A stretch of 17,826 nt of DNA from Candidatus Woesearchaeota archaeon (GCA_016185915.1 JACPMP010000105.1:1-17826), one strand, 5' to 3'; counted from the first letter of the stretch, positions 1 through 7,050 are shown. Notes: a model not told the origin generated them from the letters alone. Numbers and translations are program-made.

Positions 1-1
1 C

Positions 2-370
2 TCCACTTATGAACTGGCATTAGCTAGAAATCCGGAAAATTCAAGCCAAGCTTTCCTGGGCGCATCTCTTGCTCAAAGTACGAAGATAAATGACAAAATA
101 AAAATTAGGTATAGTAAAGTTTTGCCTTTTTTATTTTGGTTTCTTGGATTAATTGAGATGCTAATTGTTCTTAACCTTGGAATTGGCTTGTTTAACTTGC
201 TCGCTCTAGGCCCTCTTGATGGCGGAAGAATGCTGCAGCTTGTTTTGCACAAGAGATTTGGCATTGATAAAGGCAACAGTATCTTTCAAAAAACTAGTCT
301 GTTTTTTTTATTTATAATATTTATTTATTTATTTGTGATATTTAAGAATATTGTAACCTTTTTTGTGTAA
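2..370 (+). CDS. M50 (site-2) metalloprotease, C-terminal part
   Basis: This is the 3' end of a gene that begins before the window; the frame is open from base 2, so no start is visible. About 122 residues remain. A long hydrophobic stretch is followed by NLLALGPLDGGRM, which matches the NxxPxxPLDGG motif of the M50/S2P family; its Asp is the third zinc ligand. A last hydrophobic segment (FFLFIIFIYLFVIF) ends the protein. The HExxH motif would lie upstream and cannot be checked. The family cuts membrane proteins within the bilayer, often in regulated signalling. The gene runs into the minus-strand surface-protein operon with 17 bases between the two stops. The family call is fairly firm from the LDGG motif; the substrate is unknown. 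Confidence 0.75.
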   Translation, partial: STYELALARNPENSSQAFLGASLAQSTKINDKIKIRYSKVLPFLFWFLGLIEMLIVLNLGIGLFNLLALGPLDGGRMLQLVLHKRFGIDKGNSIFQKTSLFFLFIIFIYLFVIFKNIVTFFV

Positions 371-387
371 TTGTTTTTATTTGTTAG

Positions 388-1312
388 TTATATATTTTCT
401 ATTTTAGCTGTTAATTGACCAATATTGATGTGTTTGATTACAGTTATTGGATTTGTATATCCTATACTAAGCTGTCCGCTGTATTTTTCGCCGACTAATG
501 GTGAGAAGCATGTGACCGTATATGTATTTTGGCTTCCTGCTTCTAGGGCTCCTAGTGATTTAGTACCGCCACAGCCATCAGCTGTTATGCTTATATCAGA
601 AATATTATAACCAAGAGCATTTGATATTACTACTTTAATATACGTTGGTGTGACTTTAAAGTCCAGACAAGCAAGACCTGATTGGAATGCACACCTCGAT
701 TGTTCAAATAGCTGTTCAAACCCCGATTTACTGCTAGTCGGCTTATCCGTAATGGCTATATGGGTAGCGTCCTCTAATTCAGCATCATCAAGTGTGTCGC
801 AATAAGTATAAGAATATCTGCCCTTATTTTTAGATTGAATTAACAAAACTTCATCAAAATCTTTGTACGAGTCAAAAAGATTTTGGTTTTGGTTATTATA
901 ATTATAGACATATTTTGGCTCGAGCAGTATTTTCACCTGTTTTTTTCCATTTGCTGGAATCTCTACATTTTGTGCTGAATATGAATAAGAATCGTAGTAC
1001 AAGTCAGAAAATAAAGGTATATCGGAACCGCTTGAATAGCGTCCTTCGCTATATCTCACATTTAGATTTTCCCTTCTCTTAACACTTTCCTTGTCATTCA
1101 GGCATGCAATCATCTTTGGCAAGTCAAATCGCTTTGGAATAAAAAAATCATTCTTCAAGGTGATTGTCTGCACCGGGATATTGCTTCTTGGTTGATTATC
1201 AATTGTCACTAAAGAATTAAATTTAACTGATTTTTCAGTTTCCTTCAAGTATAACTAAAGATACAACAAGAATTGTTGGTATGATAACCCCAAATATTAA
1301 TTTTAGGTTCAT
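388..1312 (-). pseudogene. Frameshifted paralogue of the adjacent exported surface protein
   Basis: The longest frame (1248 to 388, 286 codons) begins only at a TTG and lacks a signal peptide. A typical N-terminus lies upstream in another frame: an ATG at 1312 encodes MNLKLIFGVIIPTILVVSLV, nearly the same as the paralogue start MNLKLILGIVMPLVVIISLI. That frame hits TGA at 1235. Compared with the paralogue, about nine residues (SSSNAGFYI) and two further bases are missing just before KETEKS; restoring two bases gives LEKETEKS in frame. The N-terminal 170 or so residues match the paralogue (QTITLKND, LPK, VRY, EGK, FDEVL). The C-terminus differs: a Cys-containing beta domain (DFKVTPTYIKVVISNALGY, then ADGCGG and YTVTC) resembling Ig-like or pilin-type ends. 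The ATG lies 12 bases after the previous stop, so it is the last gene of the operon. It could be a pseudogene, a sequencing error, or recoded; no slippery site is obvious. Confidence 0.7.
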
Positions 1313-1324
1313 TTTTTAATATAG

Positions 1325-2602
1325 TTAGGTTATTCCTAAACAATATTTCCTTAAATTTTCATCTTTGACAGTGCTGCAAACAGACTTATCTCTTAATTTA
1401 TTTCCAGCCCATGCTATGCATGTGTCCTTGAGATTAGAGTTGGCAGTGATATTATCACAAACATTTAAGTTCCCAAAATTGCTGGCTATTTGCAGATAAC
1501 AACTATTTCTTAGGCCTTCATCTGCAATAGATTGGCATAGTTCAACATTACCTTTGCTGCCTGCAAAATTTACTATGCAGGTATTTTTTTGCGATTCTAC
1601 TGTTTGACTAGAGAATAATGTGCCTGGCAATTGTTCTGGCATTTTATAACAAACGCTTACATTGCCACTATTAGTTGCAATTGCTGAATAACATTGAGAA
1701 ACAGTACTAGCAACATTATTAATTGTTATCTCATTAGCTGTATAATTATTAAGTATATTGCTACAAATACCCACATCACCATATTTGCCAGCTGCATTGA
1801 TATAACACAGATTCCTAGAATTTTTGTCTATAATAATGTCACAAAGTTTAAGAATTACTCCTGAACTTTTAACATTTAAGTTAAACTGAGCAATGCTGTA
1901 TATACAAGAATCCTTGGCTTGGTCCTGCAATAAGTAACATTTTGAAATATCAACTTCAGATTGCAGATTACCAAAAGGAATTTCTATTTTTATATGAATT
2001 GCGCTATCAATGTCCTTGTCATGCAAATTTGCACAAGAATCATAAGAATTGTAATAAGAGTAATAATTATCTTTGTCTTCTTTTGGCTCAATTATCAATA
2101 CCTCATCGAATTCTGCCTCACTGTTCTTATTATTGTAATCGTAATTATTATAAATATTTTTTGGCTGCACCATCAGTTTGAGTTCTTTTTTGCTGTGAGC
2201 AGGTATATCTACTATTCGAGTTGCAGTGTAATACCCATAATCATAAGCTCTGGAGATTGATTGCAGCTCACCAAAAACTGATGATTTTGGAATTTCAGAA
2301 GTTTTGCCTTCGTTATATCTCACATAAAGATTTTGGCTTTTAATTTTGCCTTGAGCATCATAAAGGCATACAATAATTTTTGGCATTTCTATTTTTTTGG
2401 GTAAAAAATAATCATTTTTTAACGTGATTGTCTGAATTTTCACTTCACCTGCTTGATTTTGGCTTGTAAATACTGAATTATATGATAAAGATTTTTCAGT
2501 TTCTTTTTCAATGTAAAATCCTGCATTTGAAGAACTCAATACTATTAGTGAGATTATCACAACCAAGGGCATAACAATTCCTAGGATTAATTTAAGATTC
2601 AT
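1325..2602 (-). CDS. Exported membrane-anchored protein with Cys-pair helical repeats
   Basis: The 425-aa protein has an N-terminal hydrophobic segment (residues 5-24) that anchors or exports it. Residues 32-205 form a beta-like domain shared with the broken downstream paralogue. From residue 222 to 421 come seven repeat units, each opening with Cys and holding a second Cys about 12 residues later. The next unit follows exactly 14 residues after that in five of six steps (Cys 266-280, 304-318, 342-356, 368-382, 395-409). The core pattern is C-x2-I-x-D-x3-(R/K)-x2-C-(Y/I)-x3-A-x3-G-(N/D)-(V/L)-x-(V/L)-C. Two units carry a 12-residue longer arm. This suggests stacked helical hairpins held by disulphides outside the cell. 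The start lies 4 bases after the 83-aa gene. Function is unknown; a cell-surface binding role is an inference. Confidence 0.75.
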   Translation of the reverse strand: MNLKLILGIVMPLVVIISLIVLSSSNAGFYIEKETEKSLSYNSVFTSQNQAGEVKIQTITLKNDYFLPKKIEMPKIIVCLYDAQGKIKSQNLYVRYNEGKTSEIPKSSVFGELQSISRAYDYGYYTATRIVDIPAHSKKELKLMVQPKNIYNNYDYNNKNSEAEFDEVLIIEPKEDKDNYYSYYNSYDSCANLHDKDIDSAIHIKIEIPFGNLQSEVDISKCYLLQDQAKDSCIYSIAQFNLNVKSSGVILKLCDIIIDKNSRNLCYINAAGKYGDVGICSNILNNYTANEITINNVASTVSQCYSAIATNSGNVSVCYKMPEQLPGTLFSSQTVESQKNTCIVNFAGSKGNVELCQSIADEGLRNSCYLQIASNFGNLNVCDNITANSNLKDTCIAWAGNKLRDKSVCSTVKDENLRKYCLGIT

Positions 2603-2606
2603 ATTT

Positions 2607-2858
2607 CTAACTCTTAAATTTCTTAGTTAAATACAAACCTAAGCCGATCATAACAATCGAAGAGAACGCTAAAATCAGAAGAGTTCCATTTTTGCCAAAT
2701 TTAAAAACCTCTAAAAATGCTACAGTAAAGATATAAAGTGATATCGATATTAAGTACATGATTGGATAGAATTTTCTTTTAACAGCAAAAAGTATTATTG
2801 ATACGATGAAAGCAATCCAAAATACGCCATATCCCACGTACGGATACCAGTATGCCAT
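2607..2858 (-). CDS. Small three-helix membrane protein
   Basis: The 83-aa protein has three predicted membrane segments (about residues 9-27, 33-51 and 60-77), a basic loop KRK after the first, and a basic C-terminus TKKFKS. No family is recognised. Its ATG at 2858 lies one base after the stop of the 59-aa gene upstream, and its stop is 4 bases from the start of the Cys-repeat protein. All four genes therefore look like one transcript from the promoter near 3069. It may help export or anchor the surface proteins, but that rests only on position. Confidence 0.6.
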   Translation of the reverse strand: MAYWYPYVGYGVFWIAFIVSIILFAVKRKFYPIMYLISISLYIFTVAFLEVFKFGKNGTLLILAFSSIVMIGLGLYLTKKFKS

Positions 2859-2859
2859 T

Positions 2860-3039
2860 TTAGATGTCCCTCTCTGCCATAAATTCTGCTATGAAAAAAA
2901 AGATTACCGTTGAGCAAACTAAAATAATTGTCTTAACGATGTCGGATAAATCAAACAAGTACTGATAAGCAAAGTAAGAGATAGTAGAAAATAGGAATAT
3001 TATGCCAATCACATAAAAGATATACTGGATTTTAACCAT
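2860..3039 (-). CDS. Small two-helix membrane protein (59 aa)
   Basis: A short ORF starts at ATG 3039 (MVKIQYIFYVIGIIFLF) and ends with TAA at 2860-2862, one base before the ATG of the 83-aa gene at 2858. It has two hydrophobic segments (about residues 5-24 and 35-53) and an acidic end (AEFMAERDI). A TATA-like element about 30 bases upstream fits a near-leaderless start, so it is probably the first gene of the operon. Residue pattern and spacing support it as real; no family is recognised. Confidence 0.6.
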   Translation of the reverse strand: MVKIQYIFYVIGIIFLFSTISYFAYQYLFDLSDIVKTIILVCSTVIFFFIAEFMAERDI

Positions 3040-3062
3040 TATTCTATAATTATTCTAATGCT

Positions 3063-3080
3063 TCCTTAAATATGTTTCGG
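3063..3080 (-). promoter_or_regulatory. TATA/BRE-like promoter of the surface-protein operon
   Basis: On the minus strand, CCGAAACATATTTAAGG holds a purine-rich BRE-like CCGAAA followed by the TATA-like ATATTTAA. It is centred about 30 bases before the ATG at 3039, so transcription would start a few bases before that codon. Confidence 0.45.
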
Positions 3081-3110
3081 TTTTAGAGTGACATTAATTT
3101 TAGGACAAAA

Positions 3111-3249
3111 TTCAATCCATTTTCGATGAATAGGCGAGGCGTTGCGATGTGGCCAAACAGCAACGCCGAGCACAAGCGTTTGTGCGAAGCACGGATTGAA
3201 AAATTAAATCAAAACTAAGAATCCAAAAATTTGCCGAAGGCGGATTGAA
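3111..3249. repeat. Structured intergenic repeat, copy 1 (short form)
   Basis: Perfect 8-bp ends TTCAATCC (3111-3118) and GGATTGAA (3193-3200) enclose a hairpin GGCGTTGC/GCAACGCC (3138-3145 with 3160-3167), the conserved GAGCACAA (3168-3175), and a mini-hairpin GTGC-GAA-GCAC (3182-3192). A second right end follows: GCC-GAA-GGC (3233-3241) plus GGATTGAA (3242-3249). The left end also carries a small hairpin when read in reverse (CAT...ATG beside GGATTGAA). It shares its right half with the copies at 9115 and 15083 but lacks their first large hairpin. It lies between divergent genes. Read as three-way junction RNA or as ssDNA hairpins; which of the two is unknown. Confidence 0.7.
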
Positions 3250-3363
3250 GATGCATTTAACTATTTAATTTTAAAGACTAATTGTCCAATTACTTATGTC
3301 ATTTACTATTTTACATAAAATACTTTTATCCTTACATTCATAAAAATTAAACCAAATCAAAAG

Positions 3364-3371
3364 TTTTATTA
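3364..3371 (+). promoter_or_regulatory. TATA-like box for the Yip1-like gene
   Basis: TTTTATTA is centred about 27 bases before the ATG at 3395, which fits a leaderless archaeal transcript. The rest of 3250-3363 is AT-rich and shows nothing else clear. Confidence 0.35.
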
Positions 3372-3394
3372 ACTTAATATTAATAGGATATTAA

Positions 3395-4117
3395 ATGGTC
3401 AACCAAAAGTTGATTGAATGGATAAACAGCAAGGAAACAAAAGGCTACACGGAAAAACAATTGAGGGATTTTCTAATAAAAAAGAAGTATAAAAAGGAGG
3501 ACATTGATGGAGCTTTGAAGTATGTTGAAAACAAAAAAAGCGAAGCTTCTCAAAAATTTGATTTTTGGGATAAGTTAAAGTATTTATTTTCTAATCCAAA
3601 GCTGTTCTTTGATAATATAAAAGAAGAGAAGGAGATATACCATAGCGTAATAGCTCTTTTAGTTGTTTATCTAGCAGTTGCAGCAGCTCAATATGGTCTA
3701 AGCTTTATGCTTTTACGCGCTGTTGCAGGTCCGTTTAGGTATATGGCAATGGGCTTTTTTGGACTATTGGGACCATTTATGCTTATCTTGATGCCAATCA
3801 TTGCGCTATTGCTTGGAGGCTTGTATGCTGCTCTTGTACATCTTGTAGTTATAATCTTTTCTGGACAAGGGCGCTATACAGAAACCTTTAAGGCTTATGC
3901 ATATTCATTTATTCCTGCAGCTATGTTTGGTTTGATACCTGTCGCAGGGTTTTTGGGTTATTTATACGCACTTGTTTTAATGACCATAGGAATCTCTCGC
4001 CAGCATAATATCACTTATGGAAAGTCTGCAATAGCTGTTTTAACCCCCATATTCTTGATTATAGGACTATTAGCGATACTTGCTTTATTTATATTTAGAA
4101 CACTTATCAGATTTTAA
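3395..4117 (+). CDS. Yip1-domain-like integral membrane protein
   Basis: The 240-aa protein begins with a soluble helical domain (residues 1-48: LIEWINSKETKGYTEKQL, then KKYKKEDIDGAL), a short three-helix pattern seen in archaeal proteins. A linker with a NPKLFFDNIKEEKE motif follows, then about five membrane segments (roughly 84-108, 118-153, 168-199, 211-236). The motif RYTETFKAYAYSF followed by a Pro- and Gly-rich helix (residues 160-187) is typical of the Yip1 family. The family includes eukaryotic membrane-traffic proteins; prokaryotic members have no settled role. A second Yip1-like gene lies at 16316-16879 and shares the TFKA(Y/F)AYS core. The gene is convergent with the winged-helix gene, with 23 bases between the stops. 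Confidence 0.65.
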   Translation: MVNQKLIEWINSKETKGYTEKQLRDFLIKKKYKKEDIDGALKYVENKKSEASQKFDFWDKLKYLFSNPKLFFDNIKEEKEIYHSVIALLVVYLAVAAAQYGLSFMLLRAVAGPFRYMAMGFFGLLGPFMLILMPIIALLLGGLYAALVHLVVIIFSGQGRYTETFKAYAYSFIPAAMFGLIPVAGFLGYLYALVLMTIGISRQHNITYGKSAIAVLTPIFLIIGLLAILALFIFRTLIRF

Positions 4118-4140
4118 AATAGAATCCAAATTTCTTTTGA

Positions 4141-4461
4141 TTATCCCTTCTGCTTGCTTTCTACATACTCCTTAACCCTGTCATTGCCAGTTGGCTTTGC
4201 ATTTTGCCCAAGAGAATAATAGATTTTTTCTGCCTCTGTGCCCCATGAATATTCCCCTTTTTCTTTTTCAACTTTATTAACTTGGAACTCTCCTAAATCA
4301 ACCCCTTTCTTTAAATGATAATAAATGCTTCTTAAAGTTACTTTTGGAAATATTGCAGTGTAAACTTTATAGATCTCATACCCATACGCCCTTTTTACAA
4401 AGTGAAGTATCTCGACAACATTCTGCCTTATCTCTGATTTTACTGGTCTGCCTTTCTTCAT
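4141..4461 (-). CDS. Winged-helix transcriptional regulator
   Basis: The 106-aa protein has a helix-turn-helix (about residues 24-59: KRAYGYEIYKVYTAIFPKVT, then LRSIYYHLKKGVDLGEF) and a beta wing ending in a helix (VEKEKGEYSWGTEAEKIYYSLG). The layout resembles PadR-like or other archaeal small winged-helix regulators. An ATG at 4470 could add three residues (MLI), but the TATA box centred near 4487 lies 26.5 bases from the ATG at 4461, the usual distance to an archaeal start site, so the leaderless ATG is preferred. A motif CTATATTGAAAAT sits just upstream of the TATA box and recurs near the GNAT-like gene, which makes autoregulation a possibility. Targets are unknown. Confidence 0.7.
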   Translation of the reverse strand: MKKGRPVKSEIRQNVVEILHFVKRAYGYEIYKVYTAIFPKVTLRSIYYHLKKGVDLGEFQVNKVEKEKGEYSWGTEAEKIYYSLGQNAKPTGNDRVKEYVESKQKG

Positions 4462-4483
4462 AATAAGCATAATGTTTAACTTA

Positions 4484-4514
4484 TTTATATAGTTTTTGTT
4501 TCTATATTGAAAAT
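4484..4514 (-). promoter_or_regulatory. Promoter of the winged-helix gene with candidate operator
   Basis: On the minus strand TATATAAA (4491-4484) lies 26.5 bases before ATG 4461. Immediately upstream (plus strand 4499-4514) is TTTCTATATTGAAAAT, identical over 16 bases to 10962-10977 and matched in 13 bases by an inverted copy near 12484-12496. Confidence 0.5.
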
Positions 4515-4571
4515 AATGTTTATTGCAAACTTGCCTAAGAATAATTATGATAGTGGGTATAGTGCATAGAA

Positions 4572-6098
4572 CTACTTTAATGCCACTTTCTTGCTGGCAA
4601 AATATGGCTTGAGAAGATTTCTTGACTCATCTGGTGCAGAATTGACAGTTGGATTATAGAAATTCTGTGCTAGTCCATCTAATATTTTGCGTGAAATTGG
4701 TATTTGCATAGAAGGTGCGTTCTTTGGGTATGCTGTGATTAATCCTTCTTTAGAACTTAGCTGATATTCTACAGTATCACCATTTCTCACTTCTTTTGCA
4801 AGTTGAACAAGTTTATTGACGTCGCCTAAATCCCATAGACTAGGGTACACATTAGATCTTCCGAGCAACACAGCGATTACAGCATAAGCTTGAGCTGTGC
4901 TGAATGTTTTGTCAAATAAAAATGTCTGTCTTATTTTGAGGTCTGTAACATGCCGATTAATCAATTCGCCTATTTTCTCTAAATCTTTCTTATTTTCTAA
5001 GTTTGGCTCACGTCCATGCTTTAAAATAAATTCTTGTTTCACTTTTCCTATCTGCTCTTCATTTATGAATAGTTCTACTTTGTATGGAAACTCTGGAGCT
5101 GCATTAAAACTCTTGCCAGTTTTAATAAGAGGTCCTTTGCATATTCCATATGTAGTTTTACCAGTTATTTCAAGCACTGCAAAACCAGTGGCTGGGGCAC
5201 ACCCGCCATATCCCTTGAGGTTTTGATTGTCTTTACTTGGATCTAAAACATATTTTTTATCTGGTGCATTTTCATCACTTATTTCAAGATAACTAGTTGG
5301 ATTTCCGATTGGAATTCTTACAAATGAGTTTCCTTGCCCATCAAAATCCAAAATATAATCACCATTAACCACAGTTATTTCTCCTCTTACAAATAATTCT
5401 TCAAACTCATGCTCTTTAAGAAATTCAGCTGTTATGCCATCTCCAACTATCCTGATTTTATTATCGAGCTTATTAATTTCAATGAATTGATTTTGCTTGT
5501 TAGTTTCCATATAATATAAATCAAATTCCTTATCTTTTGTTGTAAATTCTACCTTATTAGTTACAAAAATAGAATTTGGCCCTATTCTTACATTTGAATC
5601 AAATAATGTAATAGCACCTCTGCTTAGCAATCCTTCCTTAAATTTTAGATTATTCCCTTCAAAACTTATGCCATTTTTTCCTCCATTGAAATCTAGACTA
5701 CTTAAATCAGAATTATCCAAGAACTTTATCTTAAAACCTCCTTCAGCTAATGCAACAACTTCAGCATTTTTGAGATCATCAGTAGAAATTTTTGTACCAC
5801 CATTTACAAGCTTTGTTCCATCGTAAAAAGTTTTTCCTAATTTTAAATCTAAGCTTTTTATTCCTTTTTCAGCATTAAAAAAATCAGAGAATTCTTTAAG
5901 GCCATCTACTCTTGCATAAACTAAATCCTTTTGTTCTGAGGAAAGTTGTGACCAGTGCTTTCTTGCATTTGAAGGGTCTTTGATTATGTCATCGGGAGTT
6001 AAATACGTCATATTTTCTGAATCCCACATATTATTTTTTTGTGCATAAACAATGCATACAACCAAAAACAAAATTAATATCAAATATTTCTTATTCAA
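4572..6098 (-). CDS. Large secreted protein of unknown function
   Basis: The 508-aa protein starts with a signal peptide (residues 1-20, MNKKYLILILFLVVCIVYAQ, a plausible AxA-like cleavage site before Q20). The start is TTG at 6098: a TAG codon lies directly upstream in frame, the next ATG would delete the signal peptide, and GGTGA (6104-6108 on the other strand) sits 5 bases before TTG. Residues 80-275 are rich in short beta strands with Gly/Asn turns (LDFNGGKNGISFEGNNLKFK, FDSNVRIGPNSIFVTNKVEF), suggesting a beta-solenoid. Cys300 and Cys320 could form a disulphide. The C-terminal 170 residues are mostly helical. It overlaps the upstream gene by 8 bases, so the two are co-translated. No catalytic motif is recognised. 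Confidence 0.75.
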   Translation of the reverse strand: MNKKYLILILFLVVCIVYAQKNNMWDSENMTYLTPDDIIKDPSNARKHWSQLSSEQKDLVYARVDGLKEFSDFFNAEKGIKSLDLKLGKTFYDGTKLVNGGTKISTDDLKNAEVVALAEGGFKIKFLDNSDLSSLDFNGGKNGISFEGNNLKFKEGLLSRGAITLFDSNVRIGPNSIFVTNKVEFTTKDKEFDLYYMETNKQNQFIEINKLDNKIRIVGDGITAEFLKEHEFEELFVRGEITVVNGDYILDFDGQGNSFVRIPIGNPTSYLEISDENAPDKKYVLDPSKDNQNLKGYGGCAPATGFAVLEITGKTTYGICKGPLIKTGKSFNAAPEFPYKVELFINEEQIGKVKQEFILKHGREPNLENKKDLEKIGELINRHVTDLKIRQTFLFDKTFSTAQAYAVIAVLLGRSNVYPSLWDLGDVNKLVQLAKEVRNGDTVEYQLSSKEGLITAYPKNAPSMQIPISRKILDGLAQNFYNPTVNSAPDESRNLLKPYFASKKVALK

Positions 6099-6849
6099 CT
6101 AAATCACCTTTGCTATGGGCAAAATTAAAAATCAGATTTTCATTGCCAATTTTTGTTTTTCTATCCATTATTGTGACAACTGTCGCATTTCCAAAATTTG
6201 TTGCTGAGATATTTAGCTCATTCTCATTGGCATAATCAATCAAGCAACTTACGCAGAGCTTATTTGGTTCTTTGTAGAAGTCTTCAGCGATTCTATCTGC
6301 AACTCTATAAACTGTCATATAGCGAGAAGGTATAGATACTGAAAATTTTTCAAAAGATTTAATTATGTCTTTATTTTTGGCGATTATACTAAAATCCACA
6401 TCAAATTGTACTTCATTTTGGAGTATTGTTGCTTTAGATTTCGGTATTTCAAAATTTACTTCAAAATGCTCGTCTTTAAAAATTTTAAAACCATCAATGC
6501 AGCTAAGAGCAATATCGTCAAAACTATACTCAAGTTGTTCTTTCAATTTGCTTAAAGATGGCACATTTTTAGTTTTTCCTTTTGAATAAACTGGCATTAT
6601 AAAAAAGGAGTAAAAAATTACATCATTTGTTTCATTATAAAAACCACCTTGCAAAGCATTACCCAAAATAGACCTTTGAGCAGATAATCTAACACAATTA
6701 TTCGCATAATTTTCTATGGGCTCAAATGAAGCTTCAAACTTTGAAATTTTGTTTTTAGATTCCTCATTATTAAGATAAACAATAAAACTGAAAGATATAA
6801 AAATAATTAGGGCAAGCAATACAAATAAGGTAATTTGTGCTTTTCTCAT
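6091..6849 (-). CDS. Membrane-anchored protein with KAQITLF-type N-terminus
   Basis: The 252-aa protein begins MRKAQITLFVLLALIIFISF, a short basic head followed at once by a hydrophobic helix. This (K/R)(A/G)Q(I/T)TLF pattern recurs in exported DPANN proteins and resembles type IV pilin-like (class III) signals. The remainder is extracytoplasmic, with Cys52, Cys117 and a CxxC pair at 199-202 that may form disulphides or bind metal. It ends with a short beta-rich segment (ELNISATNFGNATVVTIMDR). The ATG at 6849 lies 27.5 bases from a TTTATATA box, so the transcript is leaderless. The stop overlaps the start of the secreted 508-aa gene, so the two products probably act together at the surface. 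Role unknown. Confidence 0.75.
   Translation of the reverse strand: MRKAQITLFVLLALIIFISFSFIVYLNNEESKNKISKFEASFEPIENYANNCVRLSAQRSILGNALQGGFYNETNDVIFYSFFIMPVYSKGKTKNVPSLSKLKEQLEYSFDDIALSCIDGFKIFKDEHFEVNFEIPKSKATILQNEVQFDVDFSIIAKNKDIIKSFEKFSVSIPSRYMTVYRVADRIAEDFYKEPNKLCVSCLIDYANENELNISATNFGNATVVTIMDRKTKIGNENLIFNFAHSKGDLVE
6104..6108 (-). promoter_or_regulatory. Shine-Dalgarno that fixes the TTG start at 6098
   Basis: GGTGA on the minus strand, 5 bases before TTG. It lies inside the end of the 252-aa gene and explains how an internal cistron is started in an organism whose first genes are mostly leaderless. Confidence 0.55.
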
Positions 6850-6872
6850 TTTAATCTTAAACGATTCATTAG

Positions 6873-6880
6873 TTTATATA
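6873..6880 (-). promoter_or_regulatory. TATA box of the secreted-protein operon
   Basis: TTTATATA on the plus strand (TATATAAA on minus) is centred 27.5 bases before ATG 6849, as expected for a leaderless transcript covering 6849 to 4572. Confidence 0.55.
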
Positions 6881-6909
6881 ATTATTGAAAATAAGGTTCT
6901 GGTGCATTA

Positions 6910-6958
6910 AAGGTTGATTTGCCTAATTCTTGATAATCCGTTGCGTTAAGGTTGATTT
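6910..6958. repeat. Direct repeat of AAGGTTGATTT, 38-bp period
   Basis: AAGGTTGATTT occurs at 6910-6920 and 6948-6958, each preceded by GC(A/G)TTA. The second copy runs into the interleaved palindromes. Both lie in the divergent promoter region, so regulator binding is possible. Confidence 0.5.
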
Positions 6959-7000
6959 AAATAGAGCTTTGCACACAGACTAACTCTATTTATGTGCAAA
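6958..7000. promoter_or_regulatory. Two interleaved perfect palindromes
   Basis: TAAATAGAG (6958-6966) pairs with CTCTATTTA (6984-6992), and TTTGCACA (6968-6975) pairs with TGTGCAAA (6993-7000). The arms alternate, each palindrome enclosing 17 bases, and their centres are 9 bases apart. They lie about 50 bases upstream of the TATA box of the nuclease gene. They could be overlapping operators or two mutually exclusive hairpins. Confidence 0.55.
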
Positions 7001-7050
7001 ATAAGTATCTCTTTGTATATTTAATTGGTTGACATCCTATAATGAAAATG

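Noticed and set aside
1961..2260. Hydrophobic 99-codon plus-strand ORF opposite the Cys-repeat gene.
   Set aside because: It is the antisense of a Tyr/Asn-rich coding region with clear homology to its paralogue; no promoter or operon context supports it.
4897..5226. 109-codon plus-strand ORF inside the secreted-protein gene.
   Set aside because: It is antisense to a gene with signal peptide, ribosome site and operon overlap; its own sequence shows no domain pattern.
6958..7000. The interleaved arms suggest an H-type RNA pseudoknot.
   Set aside because: The loop that must cross the 9-bp stem has zero bases (6992 to 6993), so both full stems cannot form at once; kept as alternative hairpins or overlapping operators.
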